A stretch of DNA of 13,018 bases from Prevotellaceae bacterium UBA1720 (lineage in GTDB: Bacteria > Bacteroidota > Bacteroidia > Bacteroidales > Bacteroidaceae): positions 4,774-17,791 of the forward strand of contig DCIS01000024.1 of assembly GCA_002317475.1 (NCBI GenBank). The letters are read 5' to 3'. Each line of letters begins with the position of its first letter. Positions within the stretch are counted from its first letter, which is position 1. The translations under genes were made by a program, and so were the position numbers. Below, in pieces: positions 6,689 through 13,018 of the stretch. The notes beneath the pieces were generated by a model. That model was given only the letters and a program-made list of their open reading frames with translations. It searched no databases and was not told the DNA's origin.

Positions 6689-8059
6689 TTAGTATTTAGA
6701 TCGTTCAAATCTAGGGTATCCAACAATGATGCTGATAACTACGCAGACGAACAACAGGAATGGGTAACAGAGGTATGGGATTATCTCTATGGCACCTATC
6801 CCTGCCAAACTGCTTGCTATGAGCAACTGTGCTCCGTAAGGTATGACACTCTGTGCCAGACAGGAGAATGTATCCAGCAATGAAGCACTTTTACGAGGGT
6901 CGATGCCACATTTTCCAGCTATCTCCTTTGAAATTGAGCCAACCGTTAAGATGGCAATGGTATTGTTGGCCGTACAAAGATTGGCCAGGAACACCAATCC
7001 ACCAATGCTGAACTCACCCTTCAACCTGCTTTTCACCTTATTAAAAAGTCGGTTCACGATAAAGTCCAAACCACCATTATGGCGTAGGATGGCCACCAAT
7101 CCACCAGCCATTAGGGTCACAATGATCAGTTCGCCCAACCCCAGAACTCCCTCGCTCATGGCTGCCATCCATTCATGTACGTCCAGTTTTCCGAAAACAA
7201 GACCAATGCAACATGTCGAGATGATGCCTAACAGCAAGACAATCAGAACATCAACACCAATGATGGCGGTAATGAGTACGACCATATAGGGCAGCACAAG
7301 CCACAGATTTGTCTCACTTGATGGAAGGTCTACCTGAATGCCCCATCCCATAAAGACGTAAAGGAAGAGACAGACGAGAGCTGCAGGAAGAACGATGCGC
7401 AGATTGGTGCGAAACTTGTCTTTCATCCGGCATCCTTGCGTTCGCGTAGCCATAATCGTTGTGTCGCTGATGAAGGAGAGGTTGTCACCAAAATACGAAC
7501 CACCCACGACGATGCCCACGATTACGGGCAGCGAGACAGAGACGTGTGATGACAATCCTGTTGCTATCGGAACAAGGGCAGCTATCGTACCCACACTTGT
7601 GCCCATGCTGAGTGAGAGGAAACATGAGGCAAGAAATAGTCCGGCTAAAAGGAAGTTTCCAGGCAGGACAGACAAGGCCAGGTTGACCGTTGCATCAATC
7701 GAACCAATATATTTTGCCCCTGCGGTGAATGCACCAGCCAGGATGAATATCCATATCATCAGCATGATGTTGCGCTCGCCAGCACCTTCAGAGATGATCT
7801 CCACGCGCTCCTTCATACCTTTTCCCTTGAGGGTGAGAATGGCAATGAGTAGCGTCAGCAGAAAGGTAACAATAATGGGGGTAGAGTAGAAATCTCCTGC
7901 AAGCAAACTGCTTCCAAGATAGAAAAAAGCAAAAAAGAGTAGGGGAGAAAGGCTTAGCAATCCTTGTATCAACCCTCCGTTTTTGTTATTGTTTGAGGGC
8001 ACGCTATGTGGAACTGCTTCTTGATTCTTACCTGCCATTTGTAATCTATCTTTGTTCAT
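6689..8059 (-). CDS. nhaC: Na+/H+ antiporter, NhaC family
   Basis: A 456-residue integral membrane protein with about 11-12 hydrophobic segments after a polar N-terminal stretch of about 30 residues. The NhaC signature region is visible as GGSYFGDNLSFISDTTIMA at residues 186-204, and a second conserved stretch as LDTFSCLAQSVIPYGAQLL at 395-413. Family members exchange external protons for internal sodium (some are malate-lactate or other antiporters), so sodium export and pH control are inferred. It is the first gene of the minus-strand operon with rsmG and the hydrolase, and is divergent from kdgK. The ATG at 8057-8059 is used; a second ATG at codon 8 is an alternative. Confidence 0.88.
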   Translation of the reverse strand: MNKDRLQMAGKNQEAVPHSVPSNNNKNGGLIQGLLSLSPLLFFAFFYLGSSLLAGDFYSTPIIVTFLLTLLIAILTLKGKGMKERVEIISEGAGERNIMLMIWIFILAGAFTAGAKYIGSIDATVNLALSVLPGNFLLAGLFLASCFLSLSMGTSVGTIAALVPIATGLSSHVSVSLPVIVGIVVGGSYFGDNLSFISDTTIMATRTQGCRMKDKFRTNLRIVLPAALVCLFLYVFMGWGIQVDLPSSETNLWLVLPYMVVLITAIIGVDVLIVLLLGIISTCCIGLVFGKLDVHEWMAAMSEGVLGLGELIIVTLMAGGLVAILRHNGGLDFIVNRLFNKVKSRLKGEFSIGGLVFLANLCTANNTIAILTVGSISKEIAGKCGIDPRKSASLLDTFSCLAQSVIPYGAQLLIASSLAGIGAIEIIPYLCYPFLLFVCVVISIIVGYPRFERSKY

Positions 8060-8086
8060 TTGTTACATTCATATCCTTATTTTACA

Positions 8087-8094
8087 CAAAACTA
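8087..8094 (-). promoter_or_regulatory. Candidate -7 box for the nhaC-rsmG operon
   Basis: On the minus strand 8094-8087 reads TAGTTTTG, matching TAnnTTTG and giving a leader of about 20 bases before the antiporter ATG. No TTTG is present at the -33 position. Confidence 0.4.
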
Positions 8095-8137
8095 CTAATT
8101 ATTTTTCATTCCTCACCTTTTTTCGGAATTTATTTAG

Positions 8138-8145
8138 TAATTTTG
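8138..8145 (+). promoter_or_regulatory. Candidate -7 box for the kdgK-eda operon
   Basis: TAATTTTG at 8138-8145 matches TAnnTTTG, with a leader of about 80 bases before the kdgK ATG. A T-rich stretch lies upstream but no TTTG at the expected distance. I saw no clear operator palindrome in the leader. Confidence 0.45.
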
Positions 8146-8230
8146 CCTAAAGAATGTACTTATTACACTCAAATTAGCGTTAAAAAAGTTAGGTAAATAA
8201 AGGTTAAACAAATTACAATATCGTAGCATT

Positions 8231-9253
8231 ATGGCTAAAATCGTAACAATGGGCGAGATTATGCTTCGCCTTTCTACTCCTGGACAGAGTCGTATTGTTC
8301 AGTCAGATACTTTTGATATCAACTATGGTGGAGGTGAGGCTAACGTAGCTGTCAGCTGTGCCAATTATGGTCACGAGGCATATTTCGTGAGCAAGATGCC
8401 AAAGCATGAGGTGGGACAGGCCTGCTTAAACAGCCTTCGTCGTTATGGCGTACACACCGATTATATTGCTCGTGGCGGTGACCGTCTGGGTATCTATTAC
8501 CTTGAGACAGGTGCGTCAATGCGTCCTTCCAAGGTTATCTACGACCGTGCACATTCATCTGTTGCAGAGGCAAAGCCCGAGGATTTTGACTTCGACAAGA
8601 TCTTTGAAGGTGCAGATTGGTTCCACTGGAGTGGCATTACCCCTGCCATCAGCGATCAGAGTGCAGAGTGCCTTCGCTTGGCTTGTATTGCTGCAAAGAA
8701 GGCTGGTGTAACCGTTAGTTGCGACCTCAATTTCCGTAAGAAACTATGGACCAGCGAGAAGGCTCAGAGCATCATGCGCCCCTTGATGCAGTACGTGGAC
8801 GTATGTATTGGCAATGAGGAAGATGCAGAGCTCTGCCTTGGTTTCAAGCCCGATGCAGACGTAGAGGGTGGCAGCACCGACGCCGAGGGTTACAAGGGTA
8901 TCTTCCAGGGCATGATGAAGGAGTTTGGCTTCAAGTACGTCATCTCCACTCTGCGCGAGAGTTTCTCTGCCACCCATAATGGTTGGAAGGCCATGATCTA
9001 CAACGGTGAGGAGTTCTACATCAGCAAACGCTATGACATTGACCCCATCATCGACCGTGTAGGTGGTGGTGACAGTTTCTCTGGTGGCATTATCCATGGC
9101 CTGCTGACCAAGGCTACACAGGGCGAGGCTCTTGAGTATGCTGTTGCAGCCAGTGCTTTGAAGCACACCATCCCCGGCGATTTCAACTGCGTATCTACTG
9201 AGGAGGTTGAGGCACTTGCCGGTGGTGCAGCCAACGGTCGTGTACAACGCTAA
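8231..9253 (+). CDS. kdgK: 2-dehydro-3-deoxygluconokinase (PfkB family)
   Basis: A 340-residue sugar kinase of the PfkB/ribokinase family. It phosphorylates 2-keto-3-deoxygluconate (KDG) with ATP to KDPG, the step that brings pectin and uronate breakdown into central metabolism. The substrate-binding glycine motif is GGGEANVA at residues 33-40. The second PfkB signature is DRVGGGDSFSGG at 275-286, with D281 as catalytic base and the glycines forming the anion hole. CDLNFRKKLW at 164-173 is typical of KDG kinases rather than fructokinases. The assignment is strongly supported by the next gene, a KDPG aldolase only 26 bases downstream. The start at 8231 gives the normal family N-terminus (MAKIVTMGEIMLRL). 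Confidence 0.93.
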   Translation: MAKIVTMGEIMLRLSTPGQSRIVQSDTFDINYGGGEANVAVSCANYGHEAYFVSKMPKHEVGQACLNSLRRYGVHTDYIARGGDRLGIYYLETGASMRPSKVIYDRAHSSVAEAKPEDFDFDKIFEGADWFHWSGITPAISDQSAECLRLACIAAKKAGVTVSCDLNFRKKLWTSEKAQSIMRPLMQYVDVCIGNEEDAELCLGFKPDADVEGGSTDAEGYKGIFQGMMKEFGFKYVISTLRESFSATHNGWKAMIYNGEEFYISKRYDIDPIIDRVGGGDSFSGGIIHGLLTKATQGEALEYAVAASALKHTIPGDFNCVSTEEVEALAGGAANGRVQR

Positions 9254-9279
9254 TAACTGACAAAAACAGGACAATTACA

Positions 9280-9948
9280 ATGGCAAAATTTTCAAAATAT
9301 GAGGTGATGGCAAAGATTGCCGCTGCACCTATGGTTCCAGTCTTTTATCACAAGGACGTTGAGGTATGTAAGAATGTTGTCAAGGCTTGCTACGAAGGTG
9401 GTGTACGCGCTTTCGAGTTTACCAATCGTAGTGACTTTGCACACGAAGTCTTTGGCGAACTCTCCAAGTGGGTATCTACCGAGTGCCCCGACCTTGCCCT
9501 GGGTATCGGCAGTATCGTTGACGCTCCCACGGCAGCACTCTATCTGCAGCTGGGTGCCAACTTTGTTGTAGGTCCCTTGTTCAACCCCGACATTGCCCCC
9601 GTGTGCAATCGTCGCAGCGTGACCTACTGCCCTGGTTGCCTTACTCCAAGCGAGATTGGCAAGGCACAGGAACTGGGCTGTGATTTCACCAAGGTATTCC
9701 CCGGAGATGTCGTTGGTGCCAACCTCGTTAAGGGCATCCTCGCTCCCATGCCCTGGTCAAAAATTATGGTCACCGGTGGTGTTGCACCCGAGAAGGAGAA
9801 CCTCGAGAAATGGTTCAAGGCAGGTGTCTTCTGCGTAGGCATGGGCAGCAAGCTCTTCCCAGGCGATCGTGTCAAGGCAGGAGATTGGCAGTACGTCACC
9901 GACAAGTGCCGTGAAGCCTTTGGCTACATCGCCGAAGCGCGAGGATAA
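9280..9948 (+). CDS. eda: KDPG / 4-hydroxy-2-oxoglutarate aldolase
   Basis: A 222-residue class I aldolase that splits KDPG into pyruvate and glyceraldehyde 3-phosphate, the product step after KdgK. The Schiff-base lysine is K138 in CDFTKVFPGD. The catalytic glutamate is E46 in FEFTNR, with R50 in the place of the phosphate-contacting arginine. TGGV at 165-168 matches the conserved glycine loop near the phosphate site. The active-site signature has Asn where most relatives have Leu or Phe (FTNR against VTLR), a small deviation that does not touch a catalytic residue. It is cotranscribed with kdgK and followed by a strong terminator. Confidence 0.94.
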   Translation: MAKFSKYEVMAKIAAAPMVPVFYHKDVEVCKNVVKACYEGGVRAFEFTNRSDFAHEVFGELSKWVSTECPDLALGIGSIVDAPTAALYLQLGANFVVGPLFNPDIAPVCNRRSVTYCPGCLTPSEIGKAQELGCDFTKVFPGDVVGANLVKGILAPMPWSKIMVTGGVAPEKENLEKWFKAGVFCVGMGSKLFPGDRVKAGDWQYVTDKCREAFGYIAEARG

Positions 9949-9970
9949 ATATTTACATAACAACACACTC

Positions 9971-10013
9971 TAAAGGGTTGGCGAAGGGTTTCATGCTCTC
10001 CACCAACCCTTTA
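9971..10013 (+). terminator. Rho-independent terminator after eda
   Basis: An 11-base perfect stem (9971-9981 with 10003-10013, core AAAGGGTTGG/CCAACCCTTT) lies 22 bases past the eda stop codon. The loop is 21 bases. T-rich sequence (TCAGTTTATCCATTTTTCT) follows. It ends the kdgK-eda transcript. Confidence 0.8.
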
Positions 10014-10030
10014 TCAGTTTATCCATTTTT

Positions 10031-10218
10031 CTAACTGAGATTTGAGATTTGAGATGAATCCGAAAACATAGCAATGGAAAATGAACATTGTAAATGGTAC
10101 ATAATATTATTCAAGTTTCTCAAGTAGATTTGCGATAATTAAACATCAGACCTTTAGGACTGAGCGTAGCACATACGAAACTTGAATATTATTATCTCAA
10201 ATCTCAAATCTCAATTAG
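10031..10218. repeat. MITE-like element with 25-base terminal inverted repeats
   Basis: The left end (10031-10055) and the right end (10194-10218) are inverted copies of each other with one mismatch in 25. Both are built on the heptamer GAGATTT repeated 2-3 times. The element is 188 bases and has no credible ORF. TTTTT flanks it on both sides (10026-10030 and 10219-10223), which could be a short target duplication but is low complexity. It contains a second, nested inverted repeat. Confidence 0.5.
10101..10195. repeat. Nested 95-base inverted repeat with 19-base arms
   Basis: The arm at 10101-10119 (ATAATATTATTCAAGTTTC) is the inverted complement of 10177-10195 with one mismatch. The 57-base centre is non-palindromic. 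As RNA it would make a long stem with a large loop. It sits inside the larger GAGATTT-bounded element and touches its right end. Confidence 0.7.
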
Positions 10219-10270
10219 TTTTTCTGTTTGAAAAGTGAAGATACGACAATATACTGCCGTGTTGACACTT

Positions 10271-10351
10271 TAGTATAAGAGAGTAGATTATAGTTTTAAT
10301 AATATATATATATAAATATATATATTATTAACCTTTAGATTCATTATACTA
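10271..10351. repeat. A/T-rich long palindrome
   Basis: The centre 10296-10331 is a 36-base palindrome of nearly pure A and T with a single mismatched pair (10312/10315). Further out, TAGTATAA (10271-10278) is inverted at 10344-10351. It lies between the two GAGATTT-bounded units. No gene reads through it. Confidence 0.7.
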
Positions 10352-10380
10352 TGTTTTTATGTCTCTCATATAAAATTTGT

Positions 10381-10444
10381 AATTGAGATTTGAGATTTGA
10401 GATAGAAAGAGACCACAGAAAATCTCAAATCTCAGATCTCAGTT
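10381..10444. repeat. Second inverted pair of GAGATTT repeats
   Basis: The copy at 10381-10403 reads forward and the one at 10422-10444 is inverted, with two mismatches between them over 23 bases. Only 18 bases separate them, so the pair would form a strong hairpin. The forward copy is identical over 23 bases to the inverted copy at 10194-10216, showing that all four copies belong to one family. Confidence 0.75.
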
Positions 10445-10500
10445 GACAAAAACAAAATATAAACCTCAGAACACAGACATAATGTAACCCGAATCAAGTA

Positions 10501-10716
10501 TCAAAAGTTTGGGGACAGCCACCGCCCACCTCGGGGGACAACCATAGGTTTGTCGTCGAAAATGTCGTATCTTTGCATTGCCAAACGATAAGGAGACAAT
10601 AAGGACTCATAATAGAGGTACATAGGCGCCAAGATTCCTTCGAAAATGGTTCTCAACCTCCTTCGTGGCAGCACACTAATTCGTTTATTAATGATGAAAT
10701 ACCCTAAAACCTGCAT
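10501..10716 (-). CDS. Doubtful small open frame, 71 residues
   Basis: Just downstream of the esterase stop, in the same direction, an ATG at 10716 opens a frame of 71 residues containing INKRISVLPRRRLRTIFEGI and ending RGGRWLSPNF. It is basic, has no recognised domain and no signal peptide. It overlaps, on the other strand, the orphan promoter box and the foldable block at 10583-10686, so it may be an accidental frame across a regulatory or repeated sequence. A TACTTTTG box on the minus strand (10732-10725) lies too close to the ATG for a normal leader. I list it as a possibility only. Confidence 0.15.
   Translation of the reverse strand: MQVLGYFIINKRISVLPRRRLRTIFEGILAPMYLYYESLLSPYRLAMQRYDIFDDKPMVVPRGGRWLSPNF
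10568..10575 (+). promoter_or_regulatory. Orphan -7 promoter box
   Basis: TATCTTTG followed by CA is a very good Bacteroidetes -7 match. A TTTG at 10549-10552 is only 15 bases upstream, closer than the usual 19-21. No plus-strand gene follows: transcription would run about 160 bases and then into the 3' end of the esterase gene in antisense. Confidence 0.45.
10583..10686 (+). other. Foldable block downstream of the orphan promoter
   Basis: AAACGA (10583-10588) can pair with TCGTTT (10681-10686), and AAGGAG (10590-10595) with CTCCTT (10658-10663). A small hairpin GGTT-CTC-AACC sits at 10648-10658. Together they could enclose a structured RNA of about 100 bases starting at the predicted transcription start. 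The pairings were found by eye and are not mutually tested (the small hairpin overlaps one stem by a base). Confidence 0.3.
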
Positions 10717-10735
10717 GATATTAACAAAAGTAAAC

Positions 10736-13018
10736 CTATCTGAACAACTTCTGGGCAAAGGAATGGAGAGACTTACGCCATACCTGCCATTCATGATCGC
10801 CGGGGAAGGTCTGGAAGGTGACATTGAGACCGCTCTGCTGCATGGCATTTACGGCTTTGGTGGTGCCATCAAGACGGGGGTCCTGCTCGCCTACGGAGAT
10901 ATAGAGGAGGCTGAGGGCTTTATTGAAACGTTCGTGCTGAGAGATGAGTCCAGGCATGGCCTTCTCGGCATCAAAGTTGCCTGCTTCGCGTATACCACCG
11001 AAGACTCCGGTGGAGAAGACGCCCAGATAACCGAAGAGGTCGGGATGCTGAAGACCGGCAAAGAAGGTTTCGCCACCACCCATCGAGAGACCTGCAAGGG
11101 CACGGCTACGAGCATCGGTCTTGCAACGGAAGTTCTTCTCGATGAAGGGGATGAGGTTCTGAATGAGGTCTTCCTCGAAGGGTTTCATGCCATCAATGCT
11201 GTAACTGAAGCGATGACCGAACTTGCTGACCGTACCATTAGCCATGACGATGATCATCTCCTCTGCCTTACCACTGGCAATGAGGTTATCAAGGATGAGG
11301 TTGGCTTTGCCCTGAAGCACCCAACCCGTCTCGTCCTCGCCACCACCATGTTGCAGGTAAAGCACCGGATACTTCTTCCGACTCTGCTCGTATCCGGCAG
11401 GAGTATACACCCAAACCTGGTCAGAGGCTCGTGAGGAAGTAGGGTTGGTGAGATGATGCACGGTGCCGTGGGGAACGGGTTCGTAGTCGTAGAAACGACA
11501 ACCCTCCTCGGGGATGTCTACAGCGCTGGTGTAACGTCCGCAACCATAGTAGCTGGGAGCAGAGGGATCGGCCACGTCCACACCATCTACCGTGAACCAG
11601 TAATAATGAAAACCGGGGACAAGGGGTTTGGTGTGACATTGCCAGCTGCCGTCCTGCTGGATATAGAAACGGGCATCGGGGTCGAGGGATACACGCCAGT
11701 CGCTAGCATTGGTGGCCTTCACACTGAGGAGTACGCTGCCATCTGCCAGTATGCGAGGACCAGCAGCTATCTGGTTGATATTCCTACTGTAAGCTTGCAT
11801 CTCGGGGCGTGACTTATGGAACTCCTGCAACTGCTTGAAGCAGCAGTCGTTGATGATTTCTGCGAGCTTGCGGTCGGGATTGTTGCGTATCTCGGGTTTA
11901 TAGTCAAAGACCATCATATCGCCACGTACACGGTTGTAGGGTTCCCAACGGGGAAGGTCCTTGATATTGGGATCACCGGTGTGTGCAAAGGCCGACCACG
12001 AATCGCTCATGCGGTCAGCCAACTGCTGATCGGCATTGGTGGGTTGGGGCAGTTCGCCTCCGGCATGGTTGAGGGTGTTGAAGCAGAACTTCAGTTCGTG
12101 ACCATGGACAGAGCCTTGATTGACAGGCGATTTCCACGTAAACATGTACATATAGGTGGGCGCCTTTCGATTGGCCGAGATGTAATCGGCACAGATGATG
12201 GTCTTGGGACGGAACAACCAGTCGATACTGACCATATCCTGTGGAGTGAGGGCGGGGTAAGTCTCCTCGAAGGTCTTGATATACTCGTCTGTACGGTTGC
12301 CAAAGGTGGGTTCGAGTTGCTTACGTGCCTCCTCCTTTGTCATGGGACGGCCATAGGCGAGGCGTTGCAGTTCGTTGAAGGTAGTACCGATAATGATGGG
12401 TTTGTCGGCAGAGAAGCGCGAAAAACCATCCTGGAAGGGTTGCTGCATGAGATCTTCACCATCAGGCGTAGGACCAAAGCCCCACATCATAGGTGTACCA
12501 GGTTTTCTGGTGCCCACGCTCTTCGCCATGGCACGCTGACCAGCATCGTAGAGCTGACGATAGGGTACGTCCTTGATCTTATCGACATCCTTGGCATCAA
12601 TGCCGAGTTCTGCCAACACCGCCTTGCCGAGTGACTCAGTCATATCTTTTCGGTTGACATTCAGGATGGTGCCACTCATAATGATTGCCTTGTGGAAGAG
12701 GTCTTTGGCTTCGGGCATGCAGAGCAGCGTACCCACCTTACCACCACCGCCACTCTCGCCGAAGACGGTGATATTGCTGGCATCACCACCAAAGAGGTGG
12801 ATGTTCTGGTGAATCCATTTCAAAGCCTGTACGACGTCGAGCATACCCACGTTGCCTGAGTGTTTGTATTTGGGCGAAACGGCCGAGAGGTCAAGGAAGC
12901 CCATAATGTTCAGACGGTGATTGATGCTGACCACCACGACATCCTTCTTGGCCAGTCCCATACCGGGGTTCCATGCCGATGTGCCACTATCAAAACCACC
13001 TCCGTGCAACCACAGCAT
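10736..13018 (-). CDS. Multidomain esterase: type-B carboxylesterase + CBM48-like + CE1 (N-terminus outside window)
   Basis: The visible 760 residues are the C-terminal part; the ATG at the window edge sits inside the oxyanion motif WLHGGGF, so perhaps 100 or more residues lie beyond. Numbering here starts at that edge. Residues 1-400 are a type-B carboxylesterase with nucleophile S89 (FGESGGGG), acid E216 (GTTFNEL) and H305 (SVHGHELKF), plus the family end SDSWSAFAHTGDPN. Residues about 414-505 form a CBM48/E-set-like beta domain (GPRILADGSVLLSVKATNAS). Residues about 520-760 are a CE1/esterase D-like domain with S645 (LAGLSMGGGE), D713 (VGEQDPR) and H742 (PGDHEWQVW). Both catalytic triads look complete. 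The CBM48-CE1 part resembles feruloyl or acetyl-xylan esterases of Bacteroidetes, so removal of ester groups from plant cell wall polymers is likely. A signal peptide would lie outside the window. Confidence 0.9.
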   Translation of the reverse strand: MLWLHGGGFDSGTSAWNPGMGLAKKDVVVVSINHRLNIMGFLDLSAVSPKYKHSGNVGMLDVVQALKWIHQNIHLFGGDASNITVFGESGGGGKVGTLLCMPEAKDLFHKAIIMSGTILNVNRKDMTESLGKAVLAELGIDAKDVDKIKDVPYRQLYDAGQRAMAKSVGTRKPGTPMMWGFGPTPDGEDLMQQPFQDGFSRFSADKPIIIGTTFNELQRLAYGRPMTKEEARKQLEPTFGNRTDEYIKTFEETYPALTPQDMVSIDWLFRPKTIICADYISANRKAPTYMYMFTWKSPVNQGSVHGHELKFCFNTLNHAGGELPQPTNADQQLADRMSDSWSAFAHTGDPNIKDLPRWEPYNRVRGDMMVFDYKPEIRNNPDRKLAEIINDCCFKQLQEFHKSRPEMQAYSRNINQIAAGPRILADGSVLLSVKATNASDWRVSLDPDARFYIQQDGSWQCHTKPLVPGFHYYWFTVDGVDVADPSAPSYYGCGRYTSAVDIPEEGCRFYDYEPVPHGTVHHLTNPTSSRASDQVWVYTPAGYEQSRKKYPVLYLQHGGGEDETGWVLQGKANLILDNLIASGKAEEMIIVMANGTVSKFGHRFSYSIDGMKPFEEDLIQNLIPFIEKNFRCKTDARSRALAGLSMGGGETFFAGLQHPDLFGYLGVFSTGVFGGIREAGNFDAEKAMPGLISQHERFNKALSLLYISVGEQDPRLDGTTKAVNAMQQSGLNVTFQTFPGDHEWQVWRKSLHSFAQKLFR

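Noticed and set aside
6843..7889. Plus-strand open frames of 148 and 164 residues opposite the antiporter gene
   Set aside because: They mirror the hydrophobic coding sequence on the other strand, contain no family motif and have no promoter; the NhaC signature on the minus strand is decisive.
10074..10127. A 17-residue open frame inside the MITE-like element
   Set aside because: It is too short, runs through the inverted-repeat arm, has no promoter of its own and has no recognisable sequence.
10262..10290. TTGACA as a sigma70-type -35 box
   Set aside because: The spaced sequence lacks a convincing TATAAT at the right distance, and Bacteroidetes primary promoters use TTTG/TAnnTTTG instead.
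10646..12634. Long plus-strand open frames (262, 119 and 272 residues) opposite the esterase gene
   Set aside because: All three lie in the one frame whose codons are exactly opposite the esterase codons. There a stop needs TTA, CTA or TCA in the sense strand, which this gene rarely uses. The esterase on the minus strand has clear domains and catalytic motifs; the antisense frames have none.
13016..13018. ATG at the window edge as the real start of the esterase
   Set aside because: It lies inside the conserved strand leading to the HGGG oxyanion motif (MLWLHGGGF). Type-B carboxylesterases have roughly 100 or more residues before this point, so the gene continues outside the window.

Overview
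The window reads as a chromosomal segment of a Bacteroidales bacterium, most likely Prevotella or a close relative. The evidence is threefold. Several genes are preceded by the Bacteroidetes-type -7 box TAnnTTTG, once with a well-spaced -33 TTTG. Genes start after A/T-rich leaders without a clear Shine-Dalgarno sequence. The predicted proteins (long-tailed IF3, NhaC, the esterase fusion) also look like that phylum. The genus is an inference from general sequence feel, not from a search.

Layout. 1-1100 (+): the tail of an unrecognised gene overlaps a membrane-anchored metallophosphoesterase. 1304-1576 (+): an HU-family DNA-binding protein with its own promoter and terminator. 1778-5206 (+): a translation block thrS, infC, rpmI, rplT, ending in a strong, probably bidirectional terminator. 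5276-5391: a hairpin and a nine-unit CTAGG tandem repeat in the convergent gap. 5396-8059 (-): a three-gene operon transcribed in the order nhaC-type antiporter, rsmG, metallo-beta-lactamase-fold hydrolase. 8060-8230: a divergent promoter region. 8231-9948 (+): kdgK and eda, the two steps that turn 2-keto-3-deoxygluconate into pyruvate and glyceraldehyde 3-phosphate, closed by a terminator. 9949-10735: a 787-base stretch without a convincing gene, crowded with repeats. It holds four copies of a GAGATTT-based motif arranged as two inverted pairs, a nested 95-base inverted repeat, a 36-base A/T palindrome, and a block with a good orphan promoter box and foldable sequence. 10736-13018 (-): the C-terminal 760 residues of a large esterase that continues past the window edge. 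It joins a type-B carboxylesterase, a CBM48-like beta domain and a CE1/feruloyl-esterase-like domain.

Functionally the left half is housekeeping (nucleoid protein, tRNA charging, initiation factor, two ribosomal proteins, 16S rRNA methylation). The right half fits a carbohydrate-degrading gut or rumen lifestyle: uronate/pectin catabolism through KDG, and a probable plant-cell-wall esterase. I see no clear new defence or mobile system. The least explained DNA is the repeat-rich gap at 9949-10735 and the CTAGG array at 5302-5391.
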